A DNA stretch of 64,000 bases from Trichobilharzia regenti (GCA_944472135.2 OX235268.1:9058589-9122588); one strand, 5' to 3'; positions 42,076 through 53,193 are shown, counted from the stretch's first letter. Notes: generated by a model not told the origin, from the letters alone. Numbers and translations: made by a program.

Positions 42076-42489
42076 TTAGAACAAATCAAATGCCTACAGA
42101 CCAACTATAAAAAAAAAAATTTAAAAAATACTTGCACTGTAACCAGTTATCGATCACAAAAGTGACATCATCGAAAATTGTACTGTGATGTTCTTTATTC
42201 TTTGGAGATAATCGAAAGTACCAGTCATTTATTTTGCTATTGATGAATGAACTAACTTTTCAAATCTTAATTATTATTGATAATTAATTAATTATTTATT
42301 TATTTAATTGATTTATTTAGAATTCCTACTGTTAATTTAATCAATATTTAAAATATTTCAAGATGGCATAATCTAATTGCAACGCAACCAGAGATATGAA
42401 AACCGATTTCAGGTCAAATTACTCAAGAAGATCTGATACGCACACATATGGATGGATATCTCAGCAATATTAGTATGAATACTACTACT
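42076..42489. other. Spacer up to the PLE-B insertion point
   Basis: AT-rich; ends in ACTACTACT (42,481-42,489), the microsatellite that took the PLE-B insertion. Confidence 0.5.
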
Positions 42490-42599
42490 CATACGAACTG
42501 TGATCAAGATTTGATCGGATAGTTGCAAAATAATTGAGCGCTGAGTGAGAAGTAGACATTTATAAAGTTATATTTGTAAAATCTCAGCGAAATTGAAAT

Positions 42600-42657
42600 G
42601 ATTAATTCCAACGTTTCGTTCGGCAATCTGGTCCGAACTTCTTCAGGGAAATTAATC
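42600..42657 (-). ncRNA. PLE hammerhead ribozyme, 3' terminal repeat
   Basis: Minus strand: helix I GATTAA(T)TTCC with GGAATTAATC (10 bp, one bulged T); core CTGAAGA plus one A; stem II GTTCGG/CCGAAC around ACCAGATTG; GAAA; a 2-bp helix III in the palindrome ACGT; cleavage triplet GTT. PLE hammerheads are known for minimal helix III and probable dimer action (established knowledge). Confidence 0.8.
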
Positions 42658-43158
42658 GAAATTAACATAACAAAGTTTATATATAAAGGGACACATCTTG
42701 TTTTTAAAATTCTTGTCCAATCATGAATCATGCAACAGGTATCAACATGTATCAAACATAAATAAATAGAATTGTATGTTTATACAAAAGTACAATAGTA
42801 CAATCAATAGGTATGCTAAACAAAACAAAACAAAACAAAAATTGTATGAACTATGATCAAAAAACTTTTGACCTCAGGCTTTCAAAATTTGTCTACTTTT
42901 GTTAAAATATATGTGTGTATGCAGTATATGCAGGATACAATGGTGTGTGTATGTGTGTGTGTGTGTGTGTGTGTGGGTGGAGCAGTCATAAAACATTTGC
43001 TATTCTCATATGAGTTGTGATCAAGATTTGACCGGATAGTTTCAAAATAATTGACATTTTTATAAATATAATTTAATTTTTATAGATTTGTTATTCTCTC
43101 CATAAGAAGACGTAGACAGTCGGGAATTTGACTAAGTGTGACTACTTGATCATACATA

Positions 43159-45633
43159 TCAAATTTTACTTTGTTTATTAGTCAGGATTTGCCATGCATC
43201 GGCTAACATCACACCTTCACGTCTGTTCAAACTGTTGGGATTCACCCATATATGTAGGGCTTCTGCAGTTAATCTTTCTTGATATGAACCAAAACCTTTT
43301 TGTAAAACCTTAGTTTTATCAAAGTCGATTTTGTGTCCCGTTTCTATTGAATGTAGTGCAATCGCTGAGTTGTTTTCTAGCTTCTTCAAGTCTGCAGAGC
43401 TCTTTGGAACCACCTTTAGACATTGTTTATGCTCTTTCATTCTTATATTTACCTGTCTAGAAGTTTCTCCTACATATACTGCGTTACAATCCCCACAATT
43501 GATCTGGTATACACAATTCTGCTGGTTTTCTTGTTCTATTTTATCCTTAACCTTCACCAGCAATGAACGTAAGGTGTTAGATGCACGAAAGTACACTCTT
43601 ATATTATGTTCGTTAAGGATTCGCTTTATTTCATCAGACGTTTCTTTGCGATAAGGAACCACCGCTGTACTAACCCAATTCTTAGCAGCAGGTTTTGATT
43701 CATCCTTAACTTCACATTTCAAGTATCTTTTTATGAAGGCTTTAGGATAATTATTTAATTCAAGAGTGGATTGAACTAATTTTAGTTCCTCGTTAATATC
43801 TTCCTCCTCAGTAACTAGACGTTTGGCTCTGTTGATCAGATTCTTGGCCACAGTTACTTTGGTGGTAAATGGGTGAGCTGAATGGTAATCTAGGTATCTA
43901 TCCGAATTTGTCGGCTTTCTGAAAATGTTTATTTTAAATTTGCCGTCTAATTTTCTTTTTACTAAACAGTCCAGAAACGCCAACTCATTTTCATCGGATT
44001 CAACCTCTTTGGAGAACTTGATGGTTTCTGACATATTGTTTATTAACTGAAAAAGTTCATTTAACAAACTACGTTTGATTATGATGAAGGTATCATCTAC
44101 GTATCTTAACCACATCTTTGGGGGACTAAGGCATCTCATAATTGCATTTGTTTCTAATGAGTGCATAAACAGATTGGCGACTAGCGGAGATACTGGTGAT
44201 CCCATAGCAATGCCTCCTATTTGACGATAAAGAACCCCTCTGAACGTAAATAACGTGGATTTAAGACACAGTTCTAATACCTTCATAATTTCGTCGGGAT
44301 TTAAAGGACAACGATCACTGAGTTCGTCGTCAGCACAAAGTAAATTATAAATAATACTTAAAGAATCATTAACGGGTACATTCGTGAATAATGAATAAAC
44401 ATCGAAACTTGCCATTATTTCATCTTCTTCTATATTAGTCAAATTTATTTTCCTCTTAAATTCATACGAATTTTTCACTCCATGCTCCACTTTCATTTCA
44501 TATGGGCTAAGAATTCGATAAATGTATTTTGAGAGTTTGTATGTTGGAGAGTTAGTAAAATCCACTACTGGACGCAATGGTACTTCTGGTTTGTGTATTT
44601 TTGGTAACCCATAAAATCTACAGGGGCTGCAACTTTTTGGAGCCAGAGTAAACCAAAGTGATACACCGAGCTTTTCTTTTATTGACTGTAGCATTTTGCT
44701 TGTTTCAGCCTTCAGCTTATTTAATGTCGCTCTTGATTTATTCGCGTTGAATTTTTCATAAGGTCCATCATTAAGATGATCAATGGCCTTCTTTTCGTAA
44801 TCTGCAGAGTTCATGACAACTGTGATATTGCCTTTATCTGCTCTTGTAATTACAATTGACTTATCTTGCTGTAGTTGTCTTAATGCCATTTGCTCCTTTT
44901 TATTTATATTCGGCGCATTTGGCTTCTGGTTCAGTAGTACTGCTGCAATTTTGTGTCTAATGACGTTTGCCTCTTCGGCTGTCACTGACTTTAACGATGG
45001 TTCAATTGCTGGGACTACTTCAAAGGCTGATAAACGTCTTTTGTTTAAATTGAAATTAAGTCCCTTTTTAAGGAGGGATAGTTCATCATCTGATAAATTT
45101 CTGTCAGAGAGATTGACCACCACTTTGTTCGCATCCAGACCGTTACGACTAGACGGATTTTCAAATTGATGGTTTTTTGGATTATTGCTTAATTGAAGCA
45201 ACCTGTCGAACTTTCTGATTTGTCTTCTTTTTGAAGATTGAAGATAAAATTCTTCTTTAAATTTAAAAATGTTATCAATGAGAGACTTCAAATCTGATGT
45301 GACCAAGACAGATAAGATTTCATCTAAATTGGACATTCGAATACGAAATAATTCCATATTTTTGGTTGCTCTGTGGACGCGTTCTCGTACAAACGTTCTA
45401 GTTGCGGAAAGAGCTGCTTTAATTGATCTGCTAGAGTTATCAGGTGATTTGACAGTTATGGATTTAGGATAGATATTCTGTTGCAGACAACGGATATTGA
45501 AAATACGATGATTGTACCAGTTACACATTTTCTTTGTTAGTTTAATACGATTGCAAAATAATTCATACGAACTGTGATCAAGATTTGATCGGATAGTTGC
45601 AAAATAATTGAGCGCTGAGTGAGAAGTAGACAT
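43159..45633 (-). CDS. Penelope-like RT with C-terminal GIY-YIG endonuclease (intact, 824 codons)
   Basis: One unbroken frame. The start at 45,633 (MSTSHSALNYF) lies just inside the terminal repeat. Domains by residue: N-terminal region (1-250), then KSIVITRADKGNITVVMN, FYGLPKIHKPEVPLRPVVDF, motif A IMASFDVYSLFTNVPV (about 410), motif B GGIAMGSPVSPLVANLFM (about 475), motif C WLRYVDDTFIII (about 510), ENELAFLDCL, FRKPTNSDRYLDYHS, and GIY-YIG NCVYQINCGDCNAVYVGETS (about 700) with RMKEH and ALHSIETGHKIDFDK (zinc and catalytic side). By family it copies its RNA at a nick made by the endonuclease. The only intact PLE gene here, plausibly active recently. Inserted after the A/B duplication. Confidence 0.9.
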   Translation of the reverse strand: MSTSHSALNYFATIRSNLDHSSYELFCNRIKLTKKMCNWYNHRIFNIRCLQQNIYPKSITVKSPDNSSRSIKAALSATRTFVRERVHRATKNMELFRIRMSNLDEILSVLVTSDLKSLIDNIFKFKEEFYLQSSKRRQIRKFDRLLQLSNNPKNHQFENPSSRNGLDANKVVVNLSDRNLSDDELSLLKKGLNFNLNKRRLSAFEVVPAIEPSLKSVTAEEANVIRHKIAAVLLNQKPNAPNINKKEQMALRQLQQDKSIVITRADKGNITVVMNSADYEKKAIDHLNDGPYEKFNANKSRATLNKLKAETSKMLQSIKEKLGVSLWFTLAPKSCSPCRFYGLPKIHKPEVPLRPVVDFTNSPTYKLSKYIYRILSPYEMKVEHGVKNSYEFKRKINLTNIEEDEIMASFDVYSLFTNVPVNDSLSIIYNLLCADDELSDRCPLNPDEIMKVLELCLKSTLFTFRGVLYRQIGGIAMGSPVSPLVANLFMHSLETNAIMRCLSPPKMWLRYVDDTFIIIKRSLLNELFQLINNMSETIKFSKEVESDENELAFLDCLVKRKLDGKFKINIFRKPTNSDRYLDYHSAHPFTTKVTVAKNLINRAKRLVTEEEDINEELKLVQSTLELNNYPKAFIKRYLKCEVKDESKPAAKNWVSTAVVPYRKETSDEIKRILNEHNIRVYFRASNTLRSLLVKVKDKIEQENQQNCVYQINCGDCNAVYVGETSRQVNIRMKEHKQCLKVVPKSSADLKKLENNSAIALHSIETGHKIDFDKTKVLQKGFGSYQERLTAEALHIWVNPNSLNRREGVMLADAWQILTNKQSKI

Positions 45634-45673
45634 TTATAAAGTTATATTTGTAAAATCTCAGCGAAATTGAAAT

Positions 45674-45731
45674 GATTAATTCCAACGTTTCGTTCGGCAA
45701 TCTGGTCCGAACTTCTTCAGGGAAATTAATC
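45674..45731 (-). ncRNA. PLE hammerhead ribozyme, 5' terminal repeat
   Basis: Same sequence and fold as the copy at 42,600-42,657. It lies just upstream of the ORF start at 45,633, so cleavage would set the 5' end of the PLE RNA. Confidence 0.8.
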
Positions 45732-45754
45732 GAAATTAACATAACAAAGTTTAT

Positions 45755-46848
45755 TATTTACGTTCAGAGGGGTTCTTTATCGTCAAATAGGAGGCATTGC
45801 TATGGGATCACCAGTATCTCCGCTAGTCGCCAATCTGTTTATGCACTCATTAGAAACAAATGCAATTATGAGATGCCTTAGTCCCCCAAAGATGTGGTTA
45901 AGATACGTAGATGATACCTTCATCATAATCAAACGTAGTTTGTTAAATGAACTTTTTCAGTTAATAAACAATATGTCAGAAACCATCAAGTTCTCCAAAG
46001 AGGTTGAATCCGATGAAAATGAGTTGGCGTTTCTGGACTGTTTAGTAAAAAGAAAATTAGACGGCAAATTTAAAATAAACATTTTCAGAAAGCCGACAAA
46101 TTCGGATAGATACCTAGATTACCATTCAGCTCACCCATTTACCACCAAAGTAACTGTGGCCAAGAATCTGATCAACAGAGCCAAACGTCTAGTTACTGAG
46201 GAGGAAGATATTAACGAGGAACTAAAATTAGTTCAATCCACTCTTGAATTAAATAATTATCCTAAAGCCTTCATAAAAAGATACTTGAAATGTGAAGTTA
46301 AGGATGAATCAAAACCTGCTACTAAGAATTGGGTTAGTACAGCGGTGGTTCCTTATCGCAAAGAAACGTCTGATGAAATAAAGCGAATCCTTAACGAACA
46401 TAATATAAGAGTGTACTTTCGTGCATCTAACACCTTACGTTCATTGCTGGTGAAGGTTAAGGATAAAATAGAACAAGAAAACCAGCAGAATTGTGTATAC
46501 CAGATCAATTGTGGGGATTGTAACGCAGTATATGTAGGAGAAACTTCTAGACAGGTAAATATAAGAATGAAAGAGCATAAACAATGTCTAAAGGTGGTTC
46601 CAAAGAGCTCTGCAGACTTGAAGAAGCTAGAAAACAACTCAGCGATTGCACTACATTCAATAGAAACGGGACACAAAATCGACTTTGATAAAACTAAGGT
46701 TTTACAAAAAGGTTTTGGTTCATATCAAGAAAGATTAACTGCAGAAGCCCTACATATATGGGTGAATCCCAACAGTTTGAACAGACGTGAAGGTGTGATG
46801 TTAGCCGATGCATGGCAAATCCTGACTAATAAACAAAGTAAAATTTGA
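45755..46848 (+). pseudogene. Inverted, 5'-truncated PLE-B ORF
   Basis: Opens at FTFRGVLYRQIGGIAMGSPV (no start codon; the ATG at 45,802 is the Met of MGSPV) and runs to the normal terminus LTNKQSKI. It keeps motifs B and C and the whole GIY-YIG domain, but lacks the N-terminus and motif A. Almost identical to the minus-strand copy; one visible change is KPATKNW for KPAAKNW. Confidence 0.88.
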
Positions 46849-47349
46849 TATGTATGATCAAGTAGTCACACTTAGTCAAATTCCCGACTGTCTACGTCTT
46901 CTTATGGAGAGAATAACAAATCTATAAAAATTAAATTATATTTATAAAAATGTCAATTATTTTGAAACTATCCGGTCAAATCTTGATCACAACTCATATG
47001 AGAATAGCAAATGTTATATGACTGCTCCACCCACACACACACACACACACACACATACACACACCATTGTATCCTGCATATACTGCATACACACATATAT
47101 TTTAACAAAAGTAGACAAATTTTGAAAGCCTGAGGTCAAAAGTTTTTTGATCATAGTTCATACAATTTTTGTTTTGTTTTGTTTTGTTTAGCATACCTAT
47201 TGATTGTACTATTGTACTTTTGTATAAACATACAATTCTATTTATTTATGTTTGATACATGTTGATACCTGTTGCATGATTCATGATTGGACAAGAATTT
47301 TAAAAACAAGATGTGTCCCTTTATATATAAACTTTGTTATGTTAATTTC

Positions 47350-47407
47350 GATTAATTTCCCTGAAGAAGTTCGGACCAGATTGCCGAACGAAACGTTGGA
47401 ATTAATC
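47350..47407 (+). ncRNA. PLE hammerhead ribozyme, 3' end of inverted copy
   Basis: The third copy of the PLE-B hammerhead, identical in all helices and core positions to those at 42,600 and 45,674. Confidence 0.8.
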
Positions 47408-47910
47408 ATTTCAATTTCGCTGAGATTTTACAAATATAACTTTATAAATACTACTACTACTACTACTACTAATAATAATAATAATAATGAAGAAGAAATA
47501 ATTGTATAGTGTAATAGTGTAAACAAAATACGAACAAAAGAGTGTGGCCGATGCCTAGTAACTGACTGGGTGTGTGTACTGAACCTTGAACAATGTTGAA
47601 ATGTATAGTCTTTTGTTTAAATTATGCTTTCTTCGATTTATCCTTCAGATTTTAAATTCAAATATTTTCAGGTCATATTGACCAGCACACATTTACACAA
47701 ACACACACACACACACACAAAGACACAAGCAAAGATGCAATCACTGGTTACTTCATTATGGATAGGATTTTATTTTGATAAATCATACAGTGTTTGTTAT
47801 ACAGTAATATTAACTGATGACAACTTTACGAGCACAAATTATTGCCGCTCATAATCATAATAAGTCACTCACTCACACAACTTTTTCCTTCATGTATATA
47901 CATGAGTAAA

Positions 47911-48234
47911 TTGTATTGGTTTTACAGGGATTTTGTTTGATTGCATGCAGGATTTCCCCATGGAAAACCAGCTGGGAGTACTAGACAGCTGTTTCGTCAG
48001 CCTAGTTTGGGACTCTTCAACAGTACGTTATAAGTTAGACTTTAGAAGGACCATTGGCTCGGGTCCCAATGGCTCAATGGTCCACGAGCTCGCCTTGTAA
48101 TCGGATGGTCCTGGGTTCGAACCCCGTTGGGTGCCTACTTCCGATGAGTCCCAAACTAGCACGAAACCGCGGTCCAGTACTCCCTGCAGGTTTTCCAGTG
48201 GTTCTCGAACTGATGTCAGCTCATGGTGAAATCC
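47911..48234. mobile_element. SINE-2 with its own inverted 3' half (unit A)
   Basis: Left part (47,911-48,022), minus strand: hammerhead-to-tail half with TTGAAGA core (one change) and stem II GTC/GAC. Right part (48,030-48,234), plus strand: tRNA-like head with A box TGGCTCAATGG (48,070-48,080) and B box GGTTCGAACC (48,114-48,123), hammerhead, 3' half. A 12-bp flanking repeat shows they entered as one insertion. The arrangement is that of the PLE loci in this window. Confidence 0.75.
48134..48183 (+). ncRNA. SINE-2 hammerhead with core substitution (unit A)
   Basis: Core CCGATGA (48,141-48,147) instead of CTGATGA; stem II GTCC/GCAC with one mismatch; GAAA at 48,163-48,166; helix III in ACCGCGGT; cleavage triplet GTC. 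The C in place of the invariant U is expected to kill cleavage. Unit B has the normal base. Confidence 0.75.
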
Positions 48235-48735
48235 TACATGAGTTAAAATTAATCATTAGACATTTGAATGAAATCAATATAAGATTAAGTACATTCAGAA
48301 ATAAAAGTATGAGTGTTATTGATCAATTACAATCGGATGGGAAATAAGACGAGTGTTTTCACAGTCATAATAAATAAGTAACTTGTTAGAATGTTGTGAT
48401 GTACGTCAATTGCAATAGAATTTTGAGATAATTTATTATTCTCCTCTGATTTGACTGACTGACTGACTAGTAGTAATAATATCTTCCATGCATATCTCTT
48501 GTATTCGCATTGAGTCATTTCTGTTGCATGTGTTGTGTTGGCTGTAGACTAGATGAACCAGGCAGGATTCAGTAATCAATCTCACTTGCTCTCCACCTAC
48601 CTGCCTATATTACTTCTTAGAATCTTGACCCTCTCCCACCCAGTCTATTGTGTGATTGTGTGTTAATGTATGTAGTGTATTATGGTGCTCAGCTTTTTTC
48701 TAAATTACTTGTCTTCTCAGGGTTACTGCTGTATA

Positions 48736-49135
48736 TCTGCATGTGCGCGTGTGTGTGTACTGTGTGTGAATGGAAATACTTGCCTGTGTATTTGCCTGTG
48801 TGTGAGTTATAACTGTCTCGGTCACATGACACAATAATCAGGAGTTTCCGATTTGGTGGTTTCTAATGTAACGCATACACAGGTCATATTTATGATCATA
48901 CAGGAACCTTATCAGTATCAGAGAGAAGGAGGAAATAATGAAAATTATTTCGTTTAGAGCAAATGTGAAAAGTGTGCACAGGTACTTGTTGATAAAATTA
49001 TCTTAATAATTAAATAATATTTCATAAAGTCACATATGTTATGGAGTTGTTTCTAGATGTAAAGCAAAGACCGGCTAATGTTTCCTAGTATGGAACTCAA
49101 TAGTCGAGTCTCCGATGATTCCTGGTTGGTGAGTA
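48736..49135. other. End of unit A; GT-rich tract
   Basis: GTGTGTGT runs near 48,748-48,770, no coding sequence. From 48,895 to 49,135 the sequence is seen once only, because unit B runs off the window. The A/B junction is at about 49,130, where the CR1 3' tail (AATAATAAT) begins. Confidence 0.5.
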
Positions 49136-51961
49136 ATAATAATGTGCTTTATTATTCTAAAACAGTACTTGTGATACAGAATGGAATTCTCAGTATTTCA
49201 CTACAGTATTCCACCCAGTTAGTACATTATCAATGAAATAAAATTCTGCATAGATTATGGGTAGTCTCAGTTCATTATGACAACAACATATTAGCATATC
49301 GGTCGGTAGCAAAGCCAAAATCTGAACAGAATATTTGAAGGTGTTGGAAAAGTAGATACTGCTAGCATATTTACTAACGTAAGTGGTAACAAAATGGCCG
49401 AGATATACAGAGTGTGAAGGAACAAAGAAGAAGGTTTTAAAATAGAGTTTGTAAGGAAGAAAGAAACAAAACAGCACATAACAGAGTAAAAAAGAGAGAG
49501 AAAAGGAAAAGAGAGAAAGAAAACGTCGTACCTATAAAAGATATGAATTGGAAAGACGAGATCCAATTGTTCTACTGACTATTTAATAAGTTATAAGTTT
49601 CACGCCTAATGCTTTCTTTATCGCACAGAACTCGAGCTAAGTAGGATGGGTATGGTTGAGTTTTTGTACTTACTATTGCGAGCATATAGTTTTCTATATA
49701 GGCTTCTGGTTTTGCCTGCCTGAAGAGATACAAGGGGAGAGTTGTGAATGAAGAGGGTGTTGTGAGTCAGATAAAATGGATTTCGCCCATTTTTCACATG
49801 AGTCCATGTCCCTGTCCACCAGAATATTAACAAGCTGGTTAGGTGGCACATTGCTTACCCTACTGACAACCTTTAACATCCTACGTAATAAGATGTAGTG
49901 CTTCTTCAGTAGCCCTGGAAAAATTTTTCCCATGCTTCCACTGTCTCTCACCATAATATTGTTTCCAGCTTAAACAAAGGTACTTAATATCTTCCTGGAT
50001 TACACATCTTCTTCTGACTTCGTATCGAAACCTATTCTGCTTGTTGGCTGAATTCTTATTTTGCTGAGAGAAGACAGTTCATTGGGTATACAGAAATATC
50101 TTCCACTTCATTTCTTACCTAAGACAAAGTGTTCATTAAAATGACATCTTTTCTTCTCTCCTGCTTAACTTTGTTCTGGTGGAAGTGATTATATTAAGCG
50201 TGACGATGACCTGATAGCCCTCCTGTCTGTTATTTCTCAATTAGGCTGATCTAAAATCAATAGATTTTTGTAAAAAAAAAATTAGACAGTGGTCCTTATC
50301 AAATGCTCTTAAGCTGAATTCTTCCAAATGTCAAACTGTTAATTTCATTTCCAGAGACATGTAGGACTTAAATGAGCTGGTTTTTTCTCATGACTCCTTT
50401 AACATAGAATATAATGAAGTAGAAAGTAAGTTGAATGTAACCTTTTTTGTGGCTCAAGTCTTACGTGTGATAGTTCTTATCTCCTAGTGATTTATAGAAA
50501 TGTATTTCATCTAACTTTCTACATAGGATAGTTAAGATGCTTCCGTCTAACTCAACCTTTACTTTAACGATTGGCTAACTCTTGCATTTCATCTGTTTTC
50601 ATTTATTTCGTAGATTATCTGAAAAAGACCATAATGTATTGTGAAGGACTGTAAAAGCTGGTAGAGGAGTAAGTGATAATAATACTAATAATTTACTTTA
50701 TTCGAAAAACAGTATTTGTGATACAGAATGGAATTTTCAGCATTAATCACACACAATATTCCATCTAATTTCCTCAAATTATAGAAGAAATTAATCACAC
50801 GAAAAATTTTCCACATTTAGAATAGAGGTAGTGTCAAAAACATGCAGCATATAAAATAGAAATAATAATAATAATAATGATAACAGCTAAGGTAATAATA
50901 ATGATAATTGAAAATTGTCATGGGCTTGTTTCACACAGTATTGTCAATGCAGTATAGAAATCCTAGCATGTTTAAAAACATTGAATAAAATGTTCTCATT
51001 ACATGATGATATGGTGAGGGGAGAAACAAAGATTACACCAGTCATAGAGATAAGTTTGTGTTTGCAATTATGAAAGTAAAACAAAGAAGCAACAGGACCA
51101 TAAATATAATAGAAATAATAAAAGTAAAACTTGAAGGTATATAAGGATGGATGGAGGAAATTGTTTATTTACTAGACGAAAAAAGGTTAGTTAATTCTTG
51201 CCTGACACTATTTTCACTATCACATAAAATACGTGCCGAGTAGAATATCATAGAATTTTTATACTTAGACGTGCGAGCACACAGTTTTCTGAAGCTACTT
51301 CTTGTTCTACTTGAGGAGATGCAAGGTGAAAGCTGAGGGTAAAGTGGATGCTCCAAATCAGACAAAATCCCTCTAGCAAATTTATTGCATGAAGTCAAGT
51401 GCCTATCGACAACGACGTTAACTATATGGTCCACTGGGACACCACTCACCCTACTAATGTCAGTCTTCAGCATTCTGCGAATTGTGACATAGTCCTTTTT
51501 AAGCAAACCAGGAAAGAATAAGGGTGAACAATAAAGAAGAATAGGTAGGATGCAAGAGTTTATGAACTGTAACAGGAGGGGTTGAGTTATACCCAAGTGC
51601 CTTGACTTCCTAATGTAAAATGTCAGGCGGAATATTTTACTGGACCAGGATAGGTCAGAAGAGAGATTAAGTCCAAGATACTTAATTTCTGATTTATTTC
51701 GTATATCACTGTAGTCAATTTTACAACTGTCTGATAATCGATGGCTTGTTTTAACTGTCTTTTACATCTTAAGCTGAAATTAACAGTTTAACATTTAGAA
51801 GGATACAGTTTAAGACCGTTAGACTCAGATCATTTACTGACTCCCGACAGAAAGCTATTTATTTCGGTACAATCTAGCTGAGAGTCAACAGCCATTGAAA
51901 CTGTTAAATCATCAGCGTACTTCGCAAAGTTAATTTCATCAGAGTGAGGCAAGTCATGTAA
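49136..51961. mobile_element. CR1 (5'-inverted) and CR1-b fragments, unit B
   Basis: Copies of 22,741-24,270 and 24,296-25,580. The CR1-b frame is longer here (51,165-51,596, 143 codons: QPLLLQFINSCILPILLYCS to LFSSSK) because B lacks a small deletion that breaks A near 25,070. So B is the less decayed copy at this point. Confidence 0.75.
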
Positions 51962-52333
51962 GAAGAAAGAAAAAAGAGCAACTTGTCAATATATTCATTC
52001 ATTGACAGACATTCGAACACATAAATGAAATATCCTAAAGTCCCAATATCAGATTCTGAACATTCTGTTTAGTCGCGGACTTCACTGTGAATCATTGATA
52101 TAAGTATAAAACTTGGGCACTGTGGTAGAGTATAATTCCATTATCAGTTCATATAACTGTAAACACTGTGCGATTTATCAAAATAAAATCTTATCTATAA
52201 TGGAATTCACTGTGAATCCCCTCACATATAGTAGAAGGTGCAATTTCAAAACATCTAATTCTCCTACATCTAAATACAAAAAACTTTAATGATCCCATAA
52301 TTAGACCTCAATTTACATGAAGACAGATGTATA

Positions 52334-52521
52334 ATTTTTATTTTTGATTACAGCTTGATTCCACACTGTATTTTTGGTACAAGTATGGAATTTTCAGCAT
52401 GGATATCTGTAGCTCAAATTTTGCAGGCCGACCATAGATATCAGGTGTGCGTCGGCAGGGATCGAACCTCGCACCATGTACATGGTCAGCGAGAGTCCTA
52501 ACCACTGTACCACCGACGCAC
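52334..52521 (-). mobile_element. SINE-1 copy (unit B)
   Basis: Duplicate of 25,951-26,138, with one G lost in the GGGATCG stretch next to the B box. Confidence 0.8.
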
Positions 52522-53007
52522 CAAGTTAATAGTCTAGTTTTCGTTGGTAAGTGAATTGCTGTCACTATTCCCTCCTAATATTAGTAAAGTGTTATCACTA
52601 ACTATTGTAAACAAACATATCAGTGTCACTTGATTGATAAACTGTTGTGTATTGTATATATATTAGAGTAGACCCAAAGTGAGATAAAAATCCAATTAAA
52701 AACCGAAAATTTCTTTGCTCAATCCTTTCGCTTTCTAAATGTCTAAATGGGGATTTTGTTTCCACATTGAAATTATTTATCAGTGAGTGAAAGAACTTGG
52801 ATATATTTATGAATTGAGGCAAAGTTAAACTTTAAGCACCATTAACCACCAATCAGCGAATGACCTCGAAACGCACCAATCACGTGAACGAGGCGCTTTT
52901 GTGTATCGAATACATATATTTATGAAAAAAACTGTAGAAAAGTGTTACAGCAGGTACCTTCCTCTCACATGTGGTAAAAATAGCTCTAAGTATAAGGTTG
53001 GAGTATC

Positions 53008-53193
53008 AACAGAATATAATAATTCCATTATCGGTGAAATTGATCTCGATAAAGTCTCACGGTGTGTTATACAGTAATACTTACGGAGGAATATATTGTG
53101 CTCAAAACGTGGTCATCAGTAAATATTACTGTATAACACGCCGTGACACTTTATCAGAATAAATTTTATCCACACATTGGAATTATACTCTGC
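53008..53193. repeat. Palindrome of two PLE-B2 3' ends (unit B)
   Basis: Duplicate of 26,625-26,810; differs by GTGCTCAAAAC for GTGCCCAAAAC. Confidence 0.75.

Larger units (their letters stand above)
42490..47449. mobile_element. PLE-B: full-length copy plus inverted partial copy, unit A only
   Basis: A complete minus-strand PLE (45,754 to 42,490) has terminal repeats at both ends (45,754-45,568 and 42,678-42,495 on the minus strand), one open frame and a 3' UTR. Adjoining its 5' end at 45,754/45,755 is a plus-strand copy that starts inside the ORF and ends at 47,449 with the same terminus. The flanks are one (ACT)n array, which is uninterrupted in unit B near 62,568-62,585. The copies differ by about one residue in 348, so they arose together. 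(GT)n at about 42,940-42,975 and its inverse at 47,033-47,056 differ in length. Confidence 0.88.
47755..48735 (-). mobile_element. PLE-B2 fragment carrying a SINE-2 pair (unit A)
   Basis: Minus strand: decayed endonuclease end (48,735-48,530, matching 39,780-40,150), 3' UTR (48,500-48,250) and terminal repeat (47,910-47,755: GTTATACAGTAATATTAAC, TTTATTTTGATAAA). The SINE-2 pair at 47,911-48,234 is flanked by TACATGAGTAAA (47,899-47,910) and TACATGAGTTAAA (48,235-48,247). Duplicate at about 62,866-63,830. Confidence 0.7.
22741..48894. repeat. Tandem segmental duplication, unit A
   Basis: Matching blocks, A to B: 22,741-27,638 to 49,136-53,984; 30,811-32,373 to 54,084-55,643; 35,516-42,489 to about 55,644-62,577; 47,450-48,894 to about 62,578-64,000. 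Order and orientation are kept. Sampled stretches differ at roughly one base in a hundred. The unit begins at the 3' tail of a CR1 copy. A differs from B by two retroelement insertions and by 27,639-30,810. Confidence 0.9.

Noticed and set aside
44813..45169. A 118-codon open frame opposite the PLE-B gene
   Set aside because: An antisense shadow of the 43,159-45,633 frame without its own motifs.
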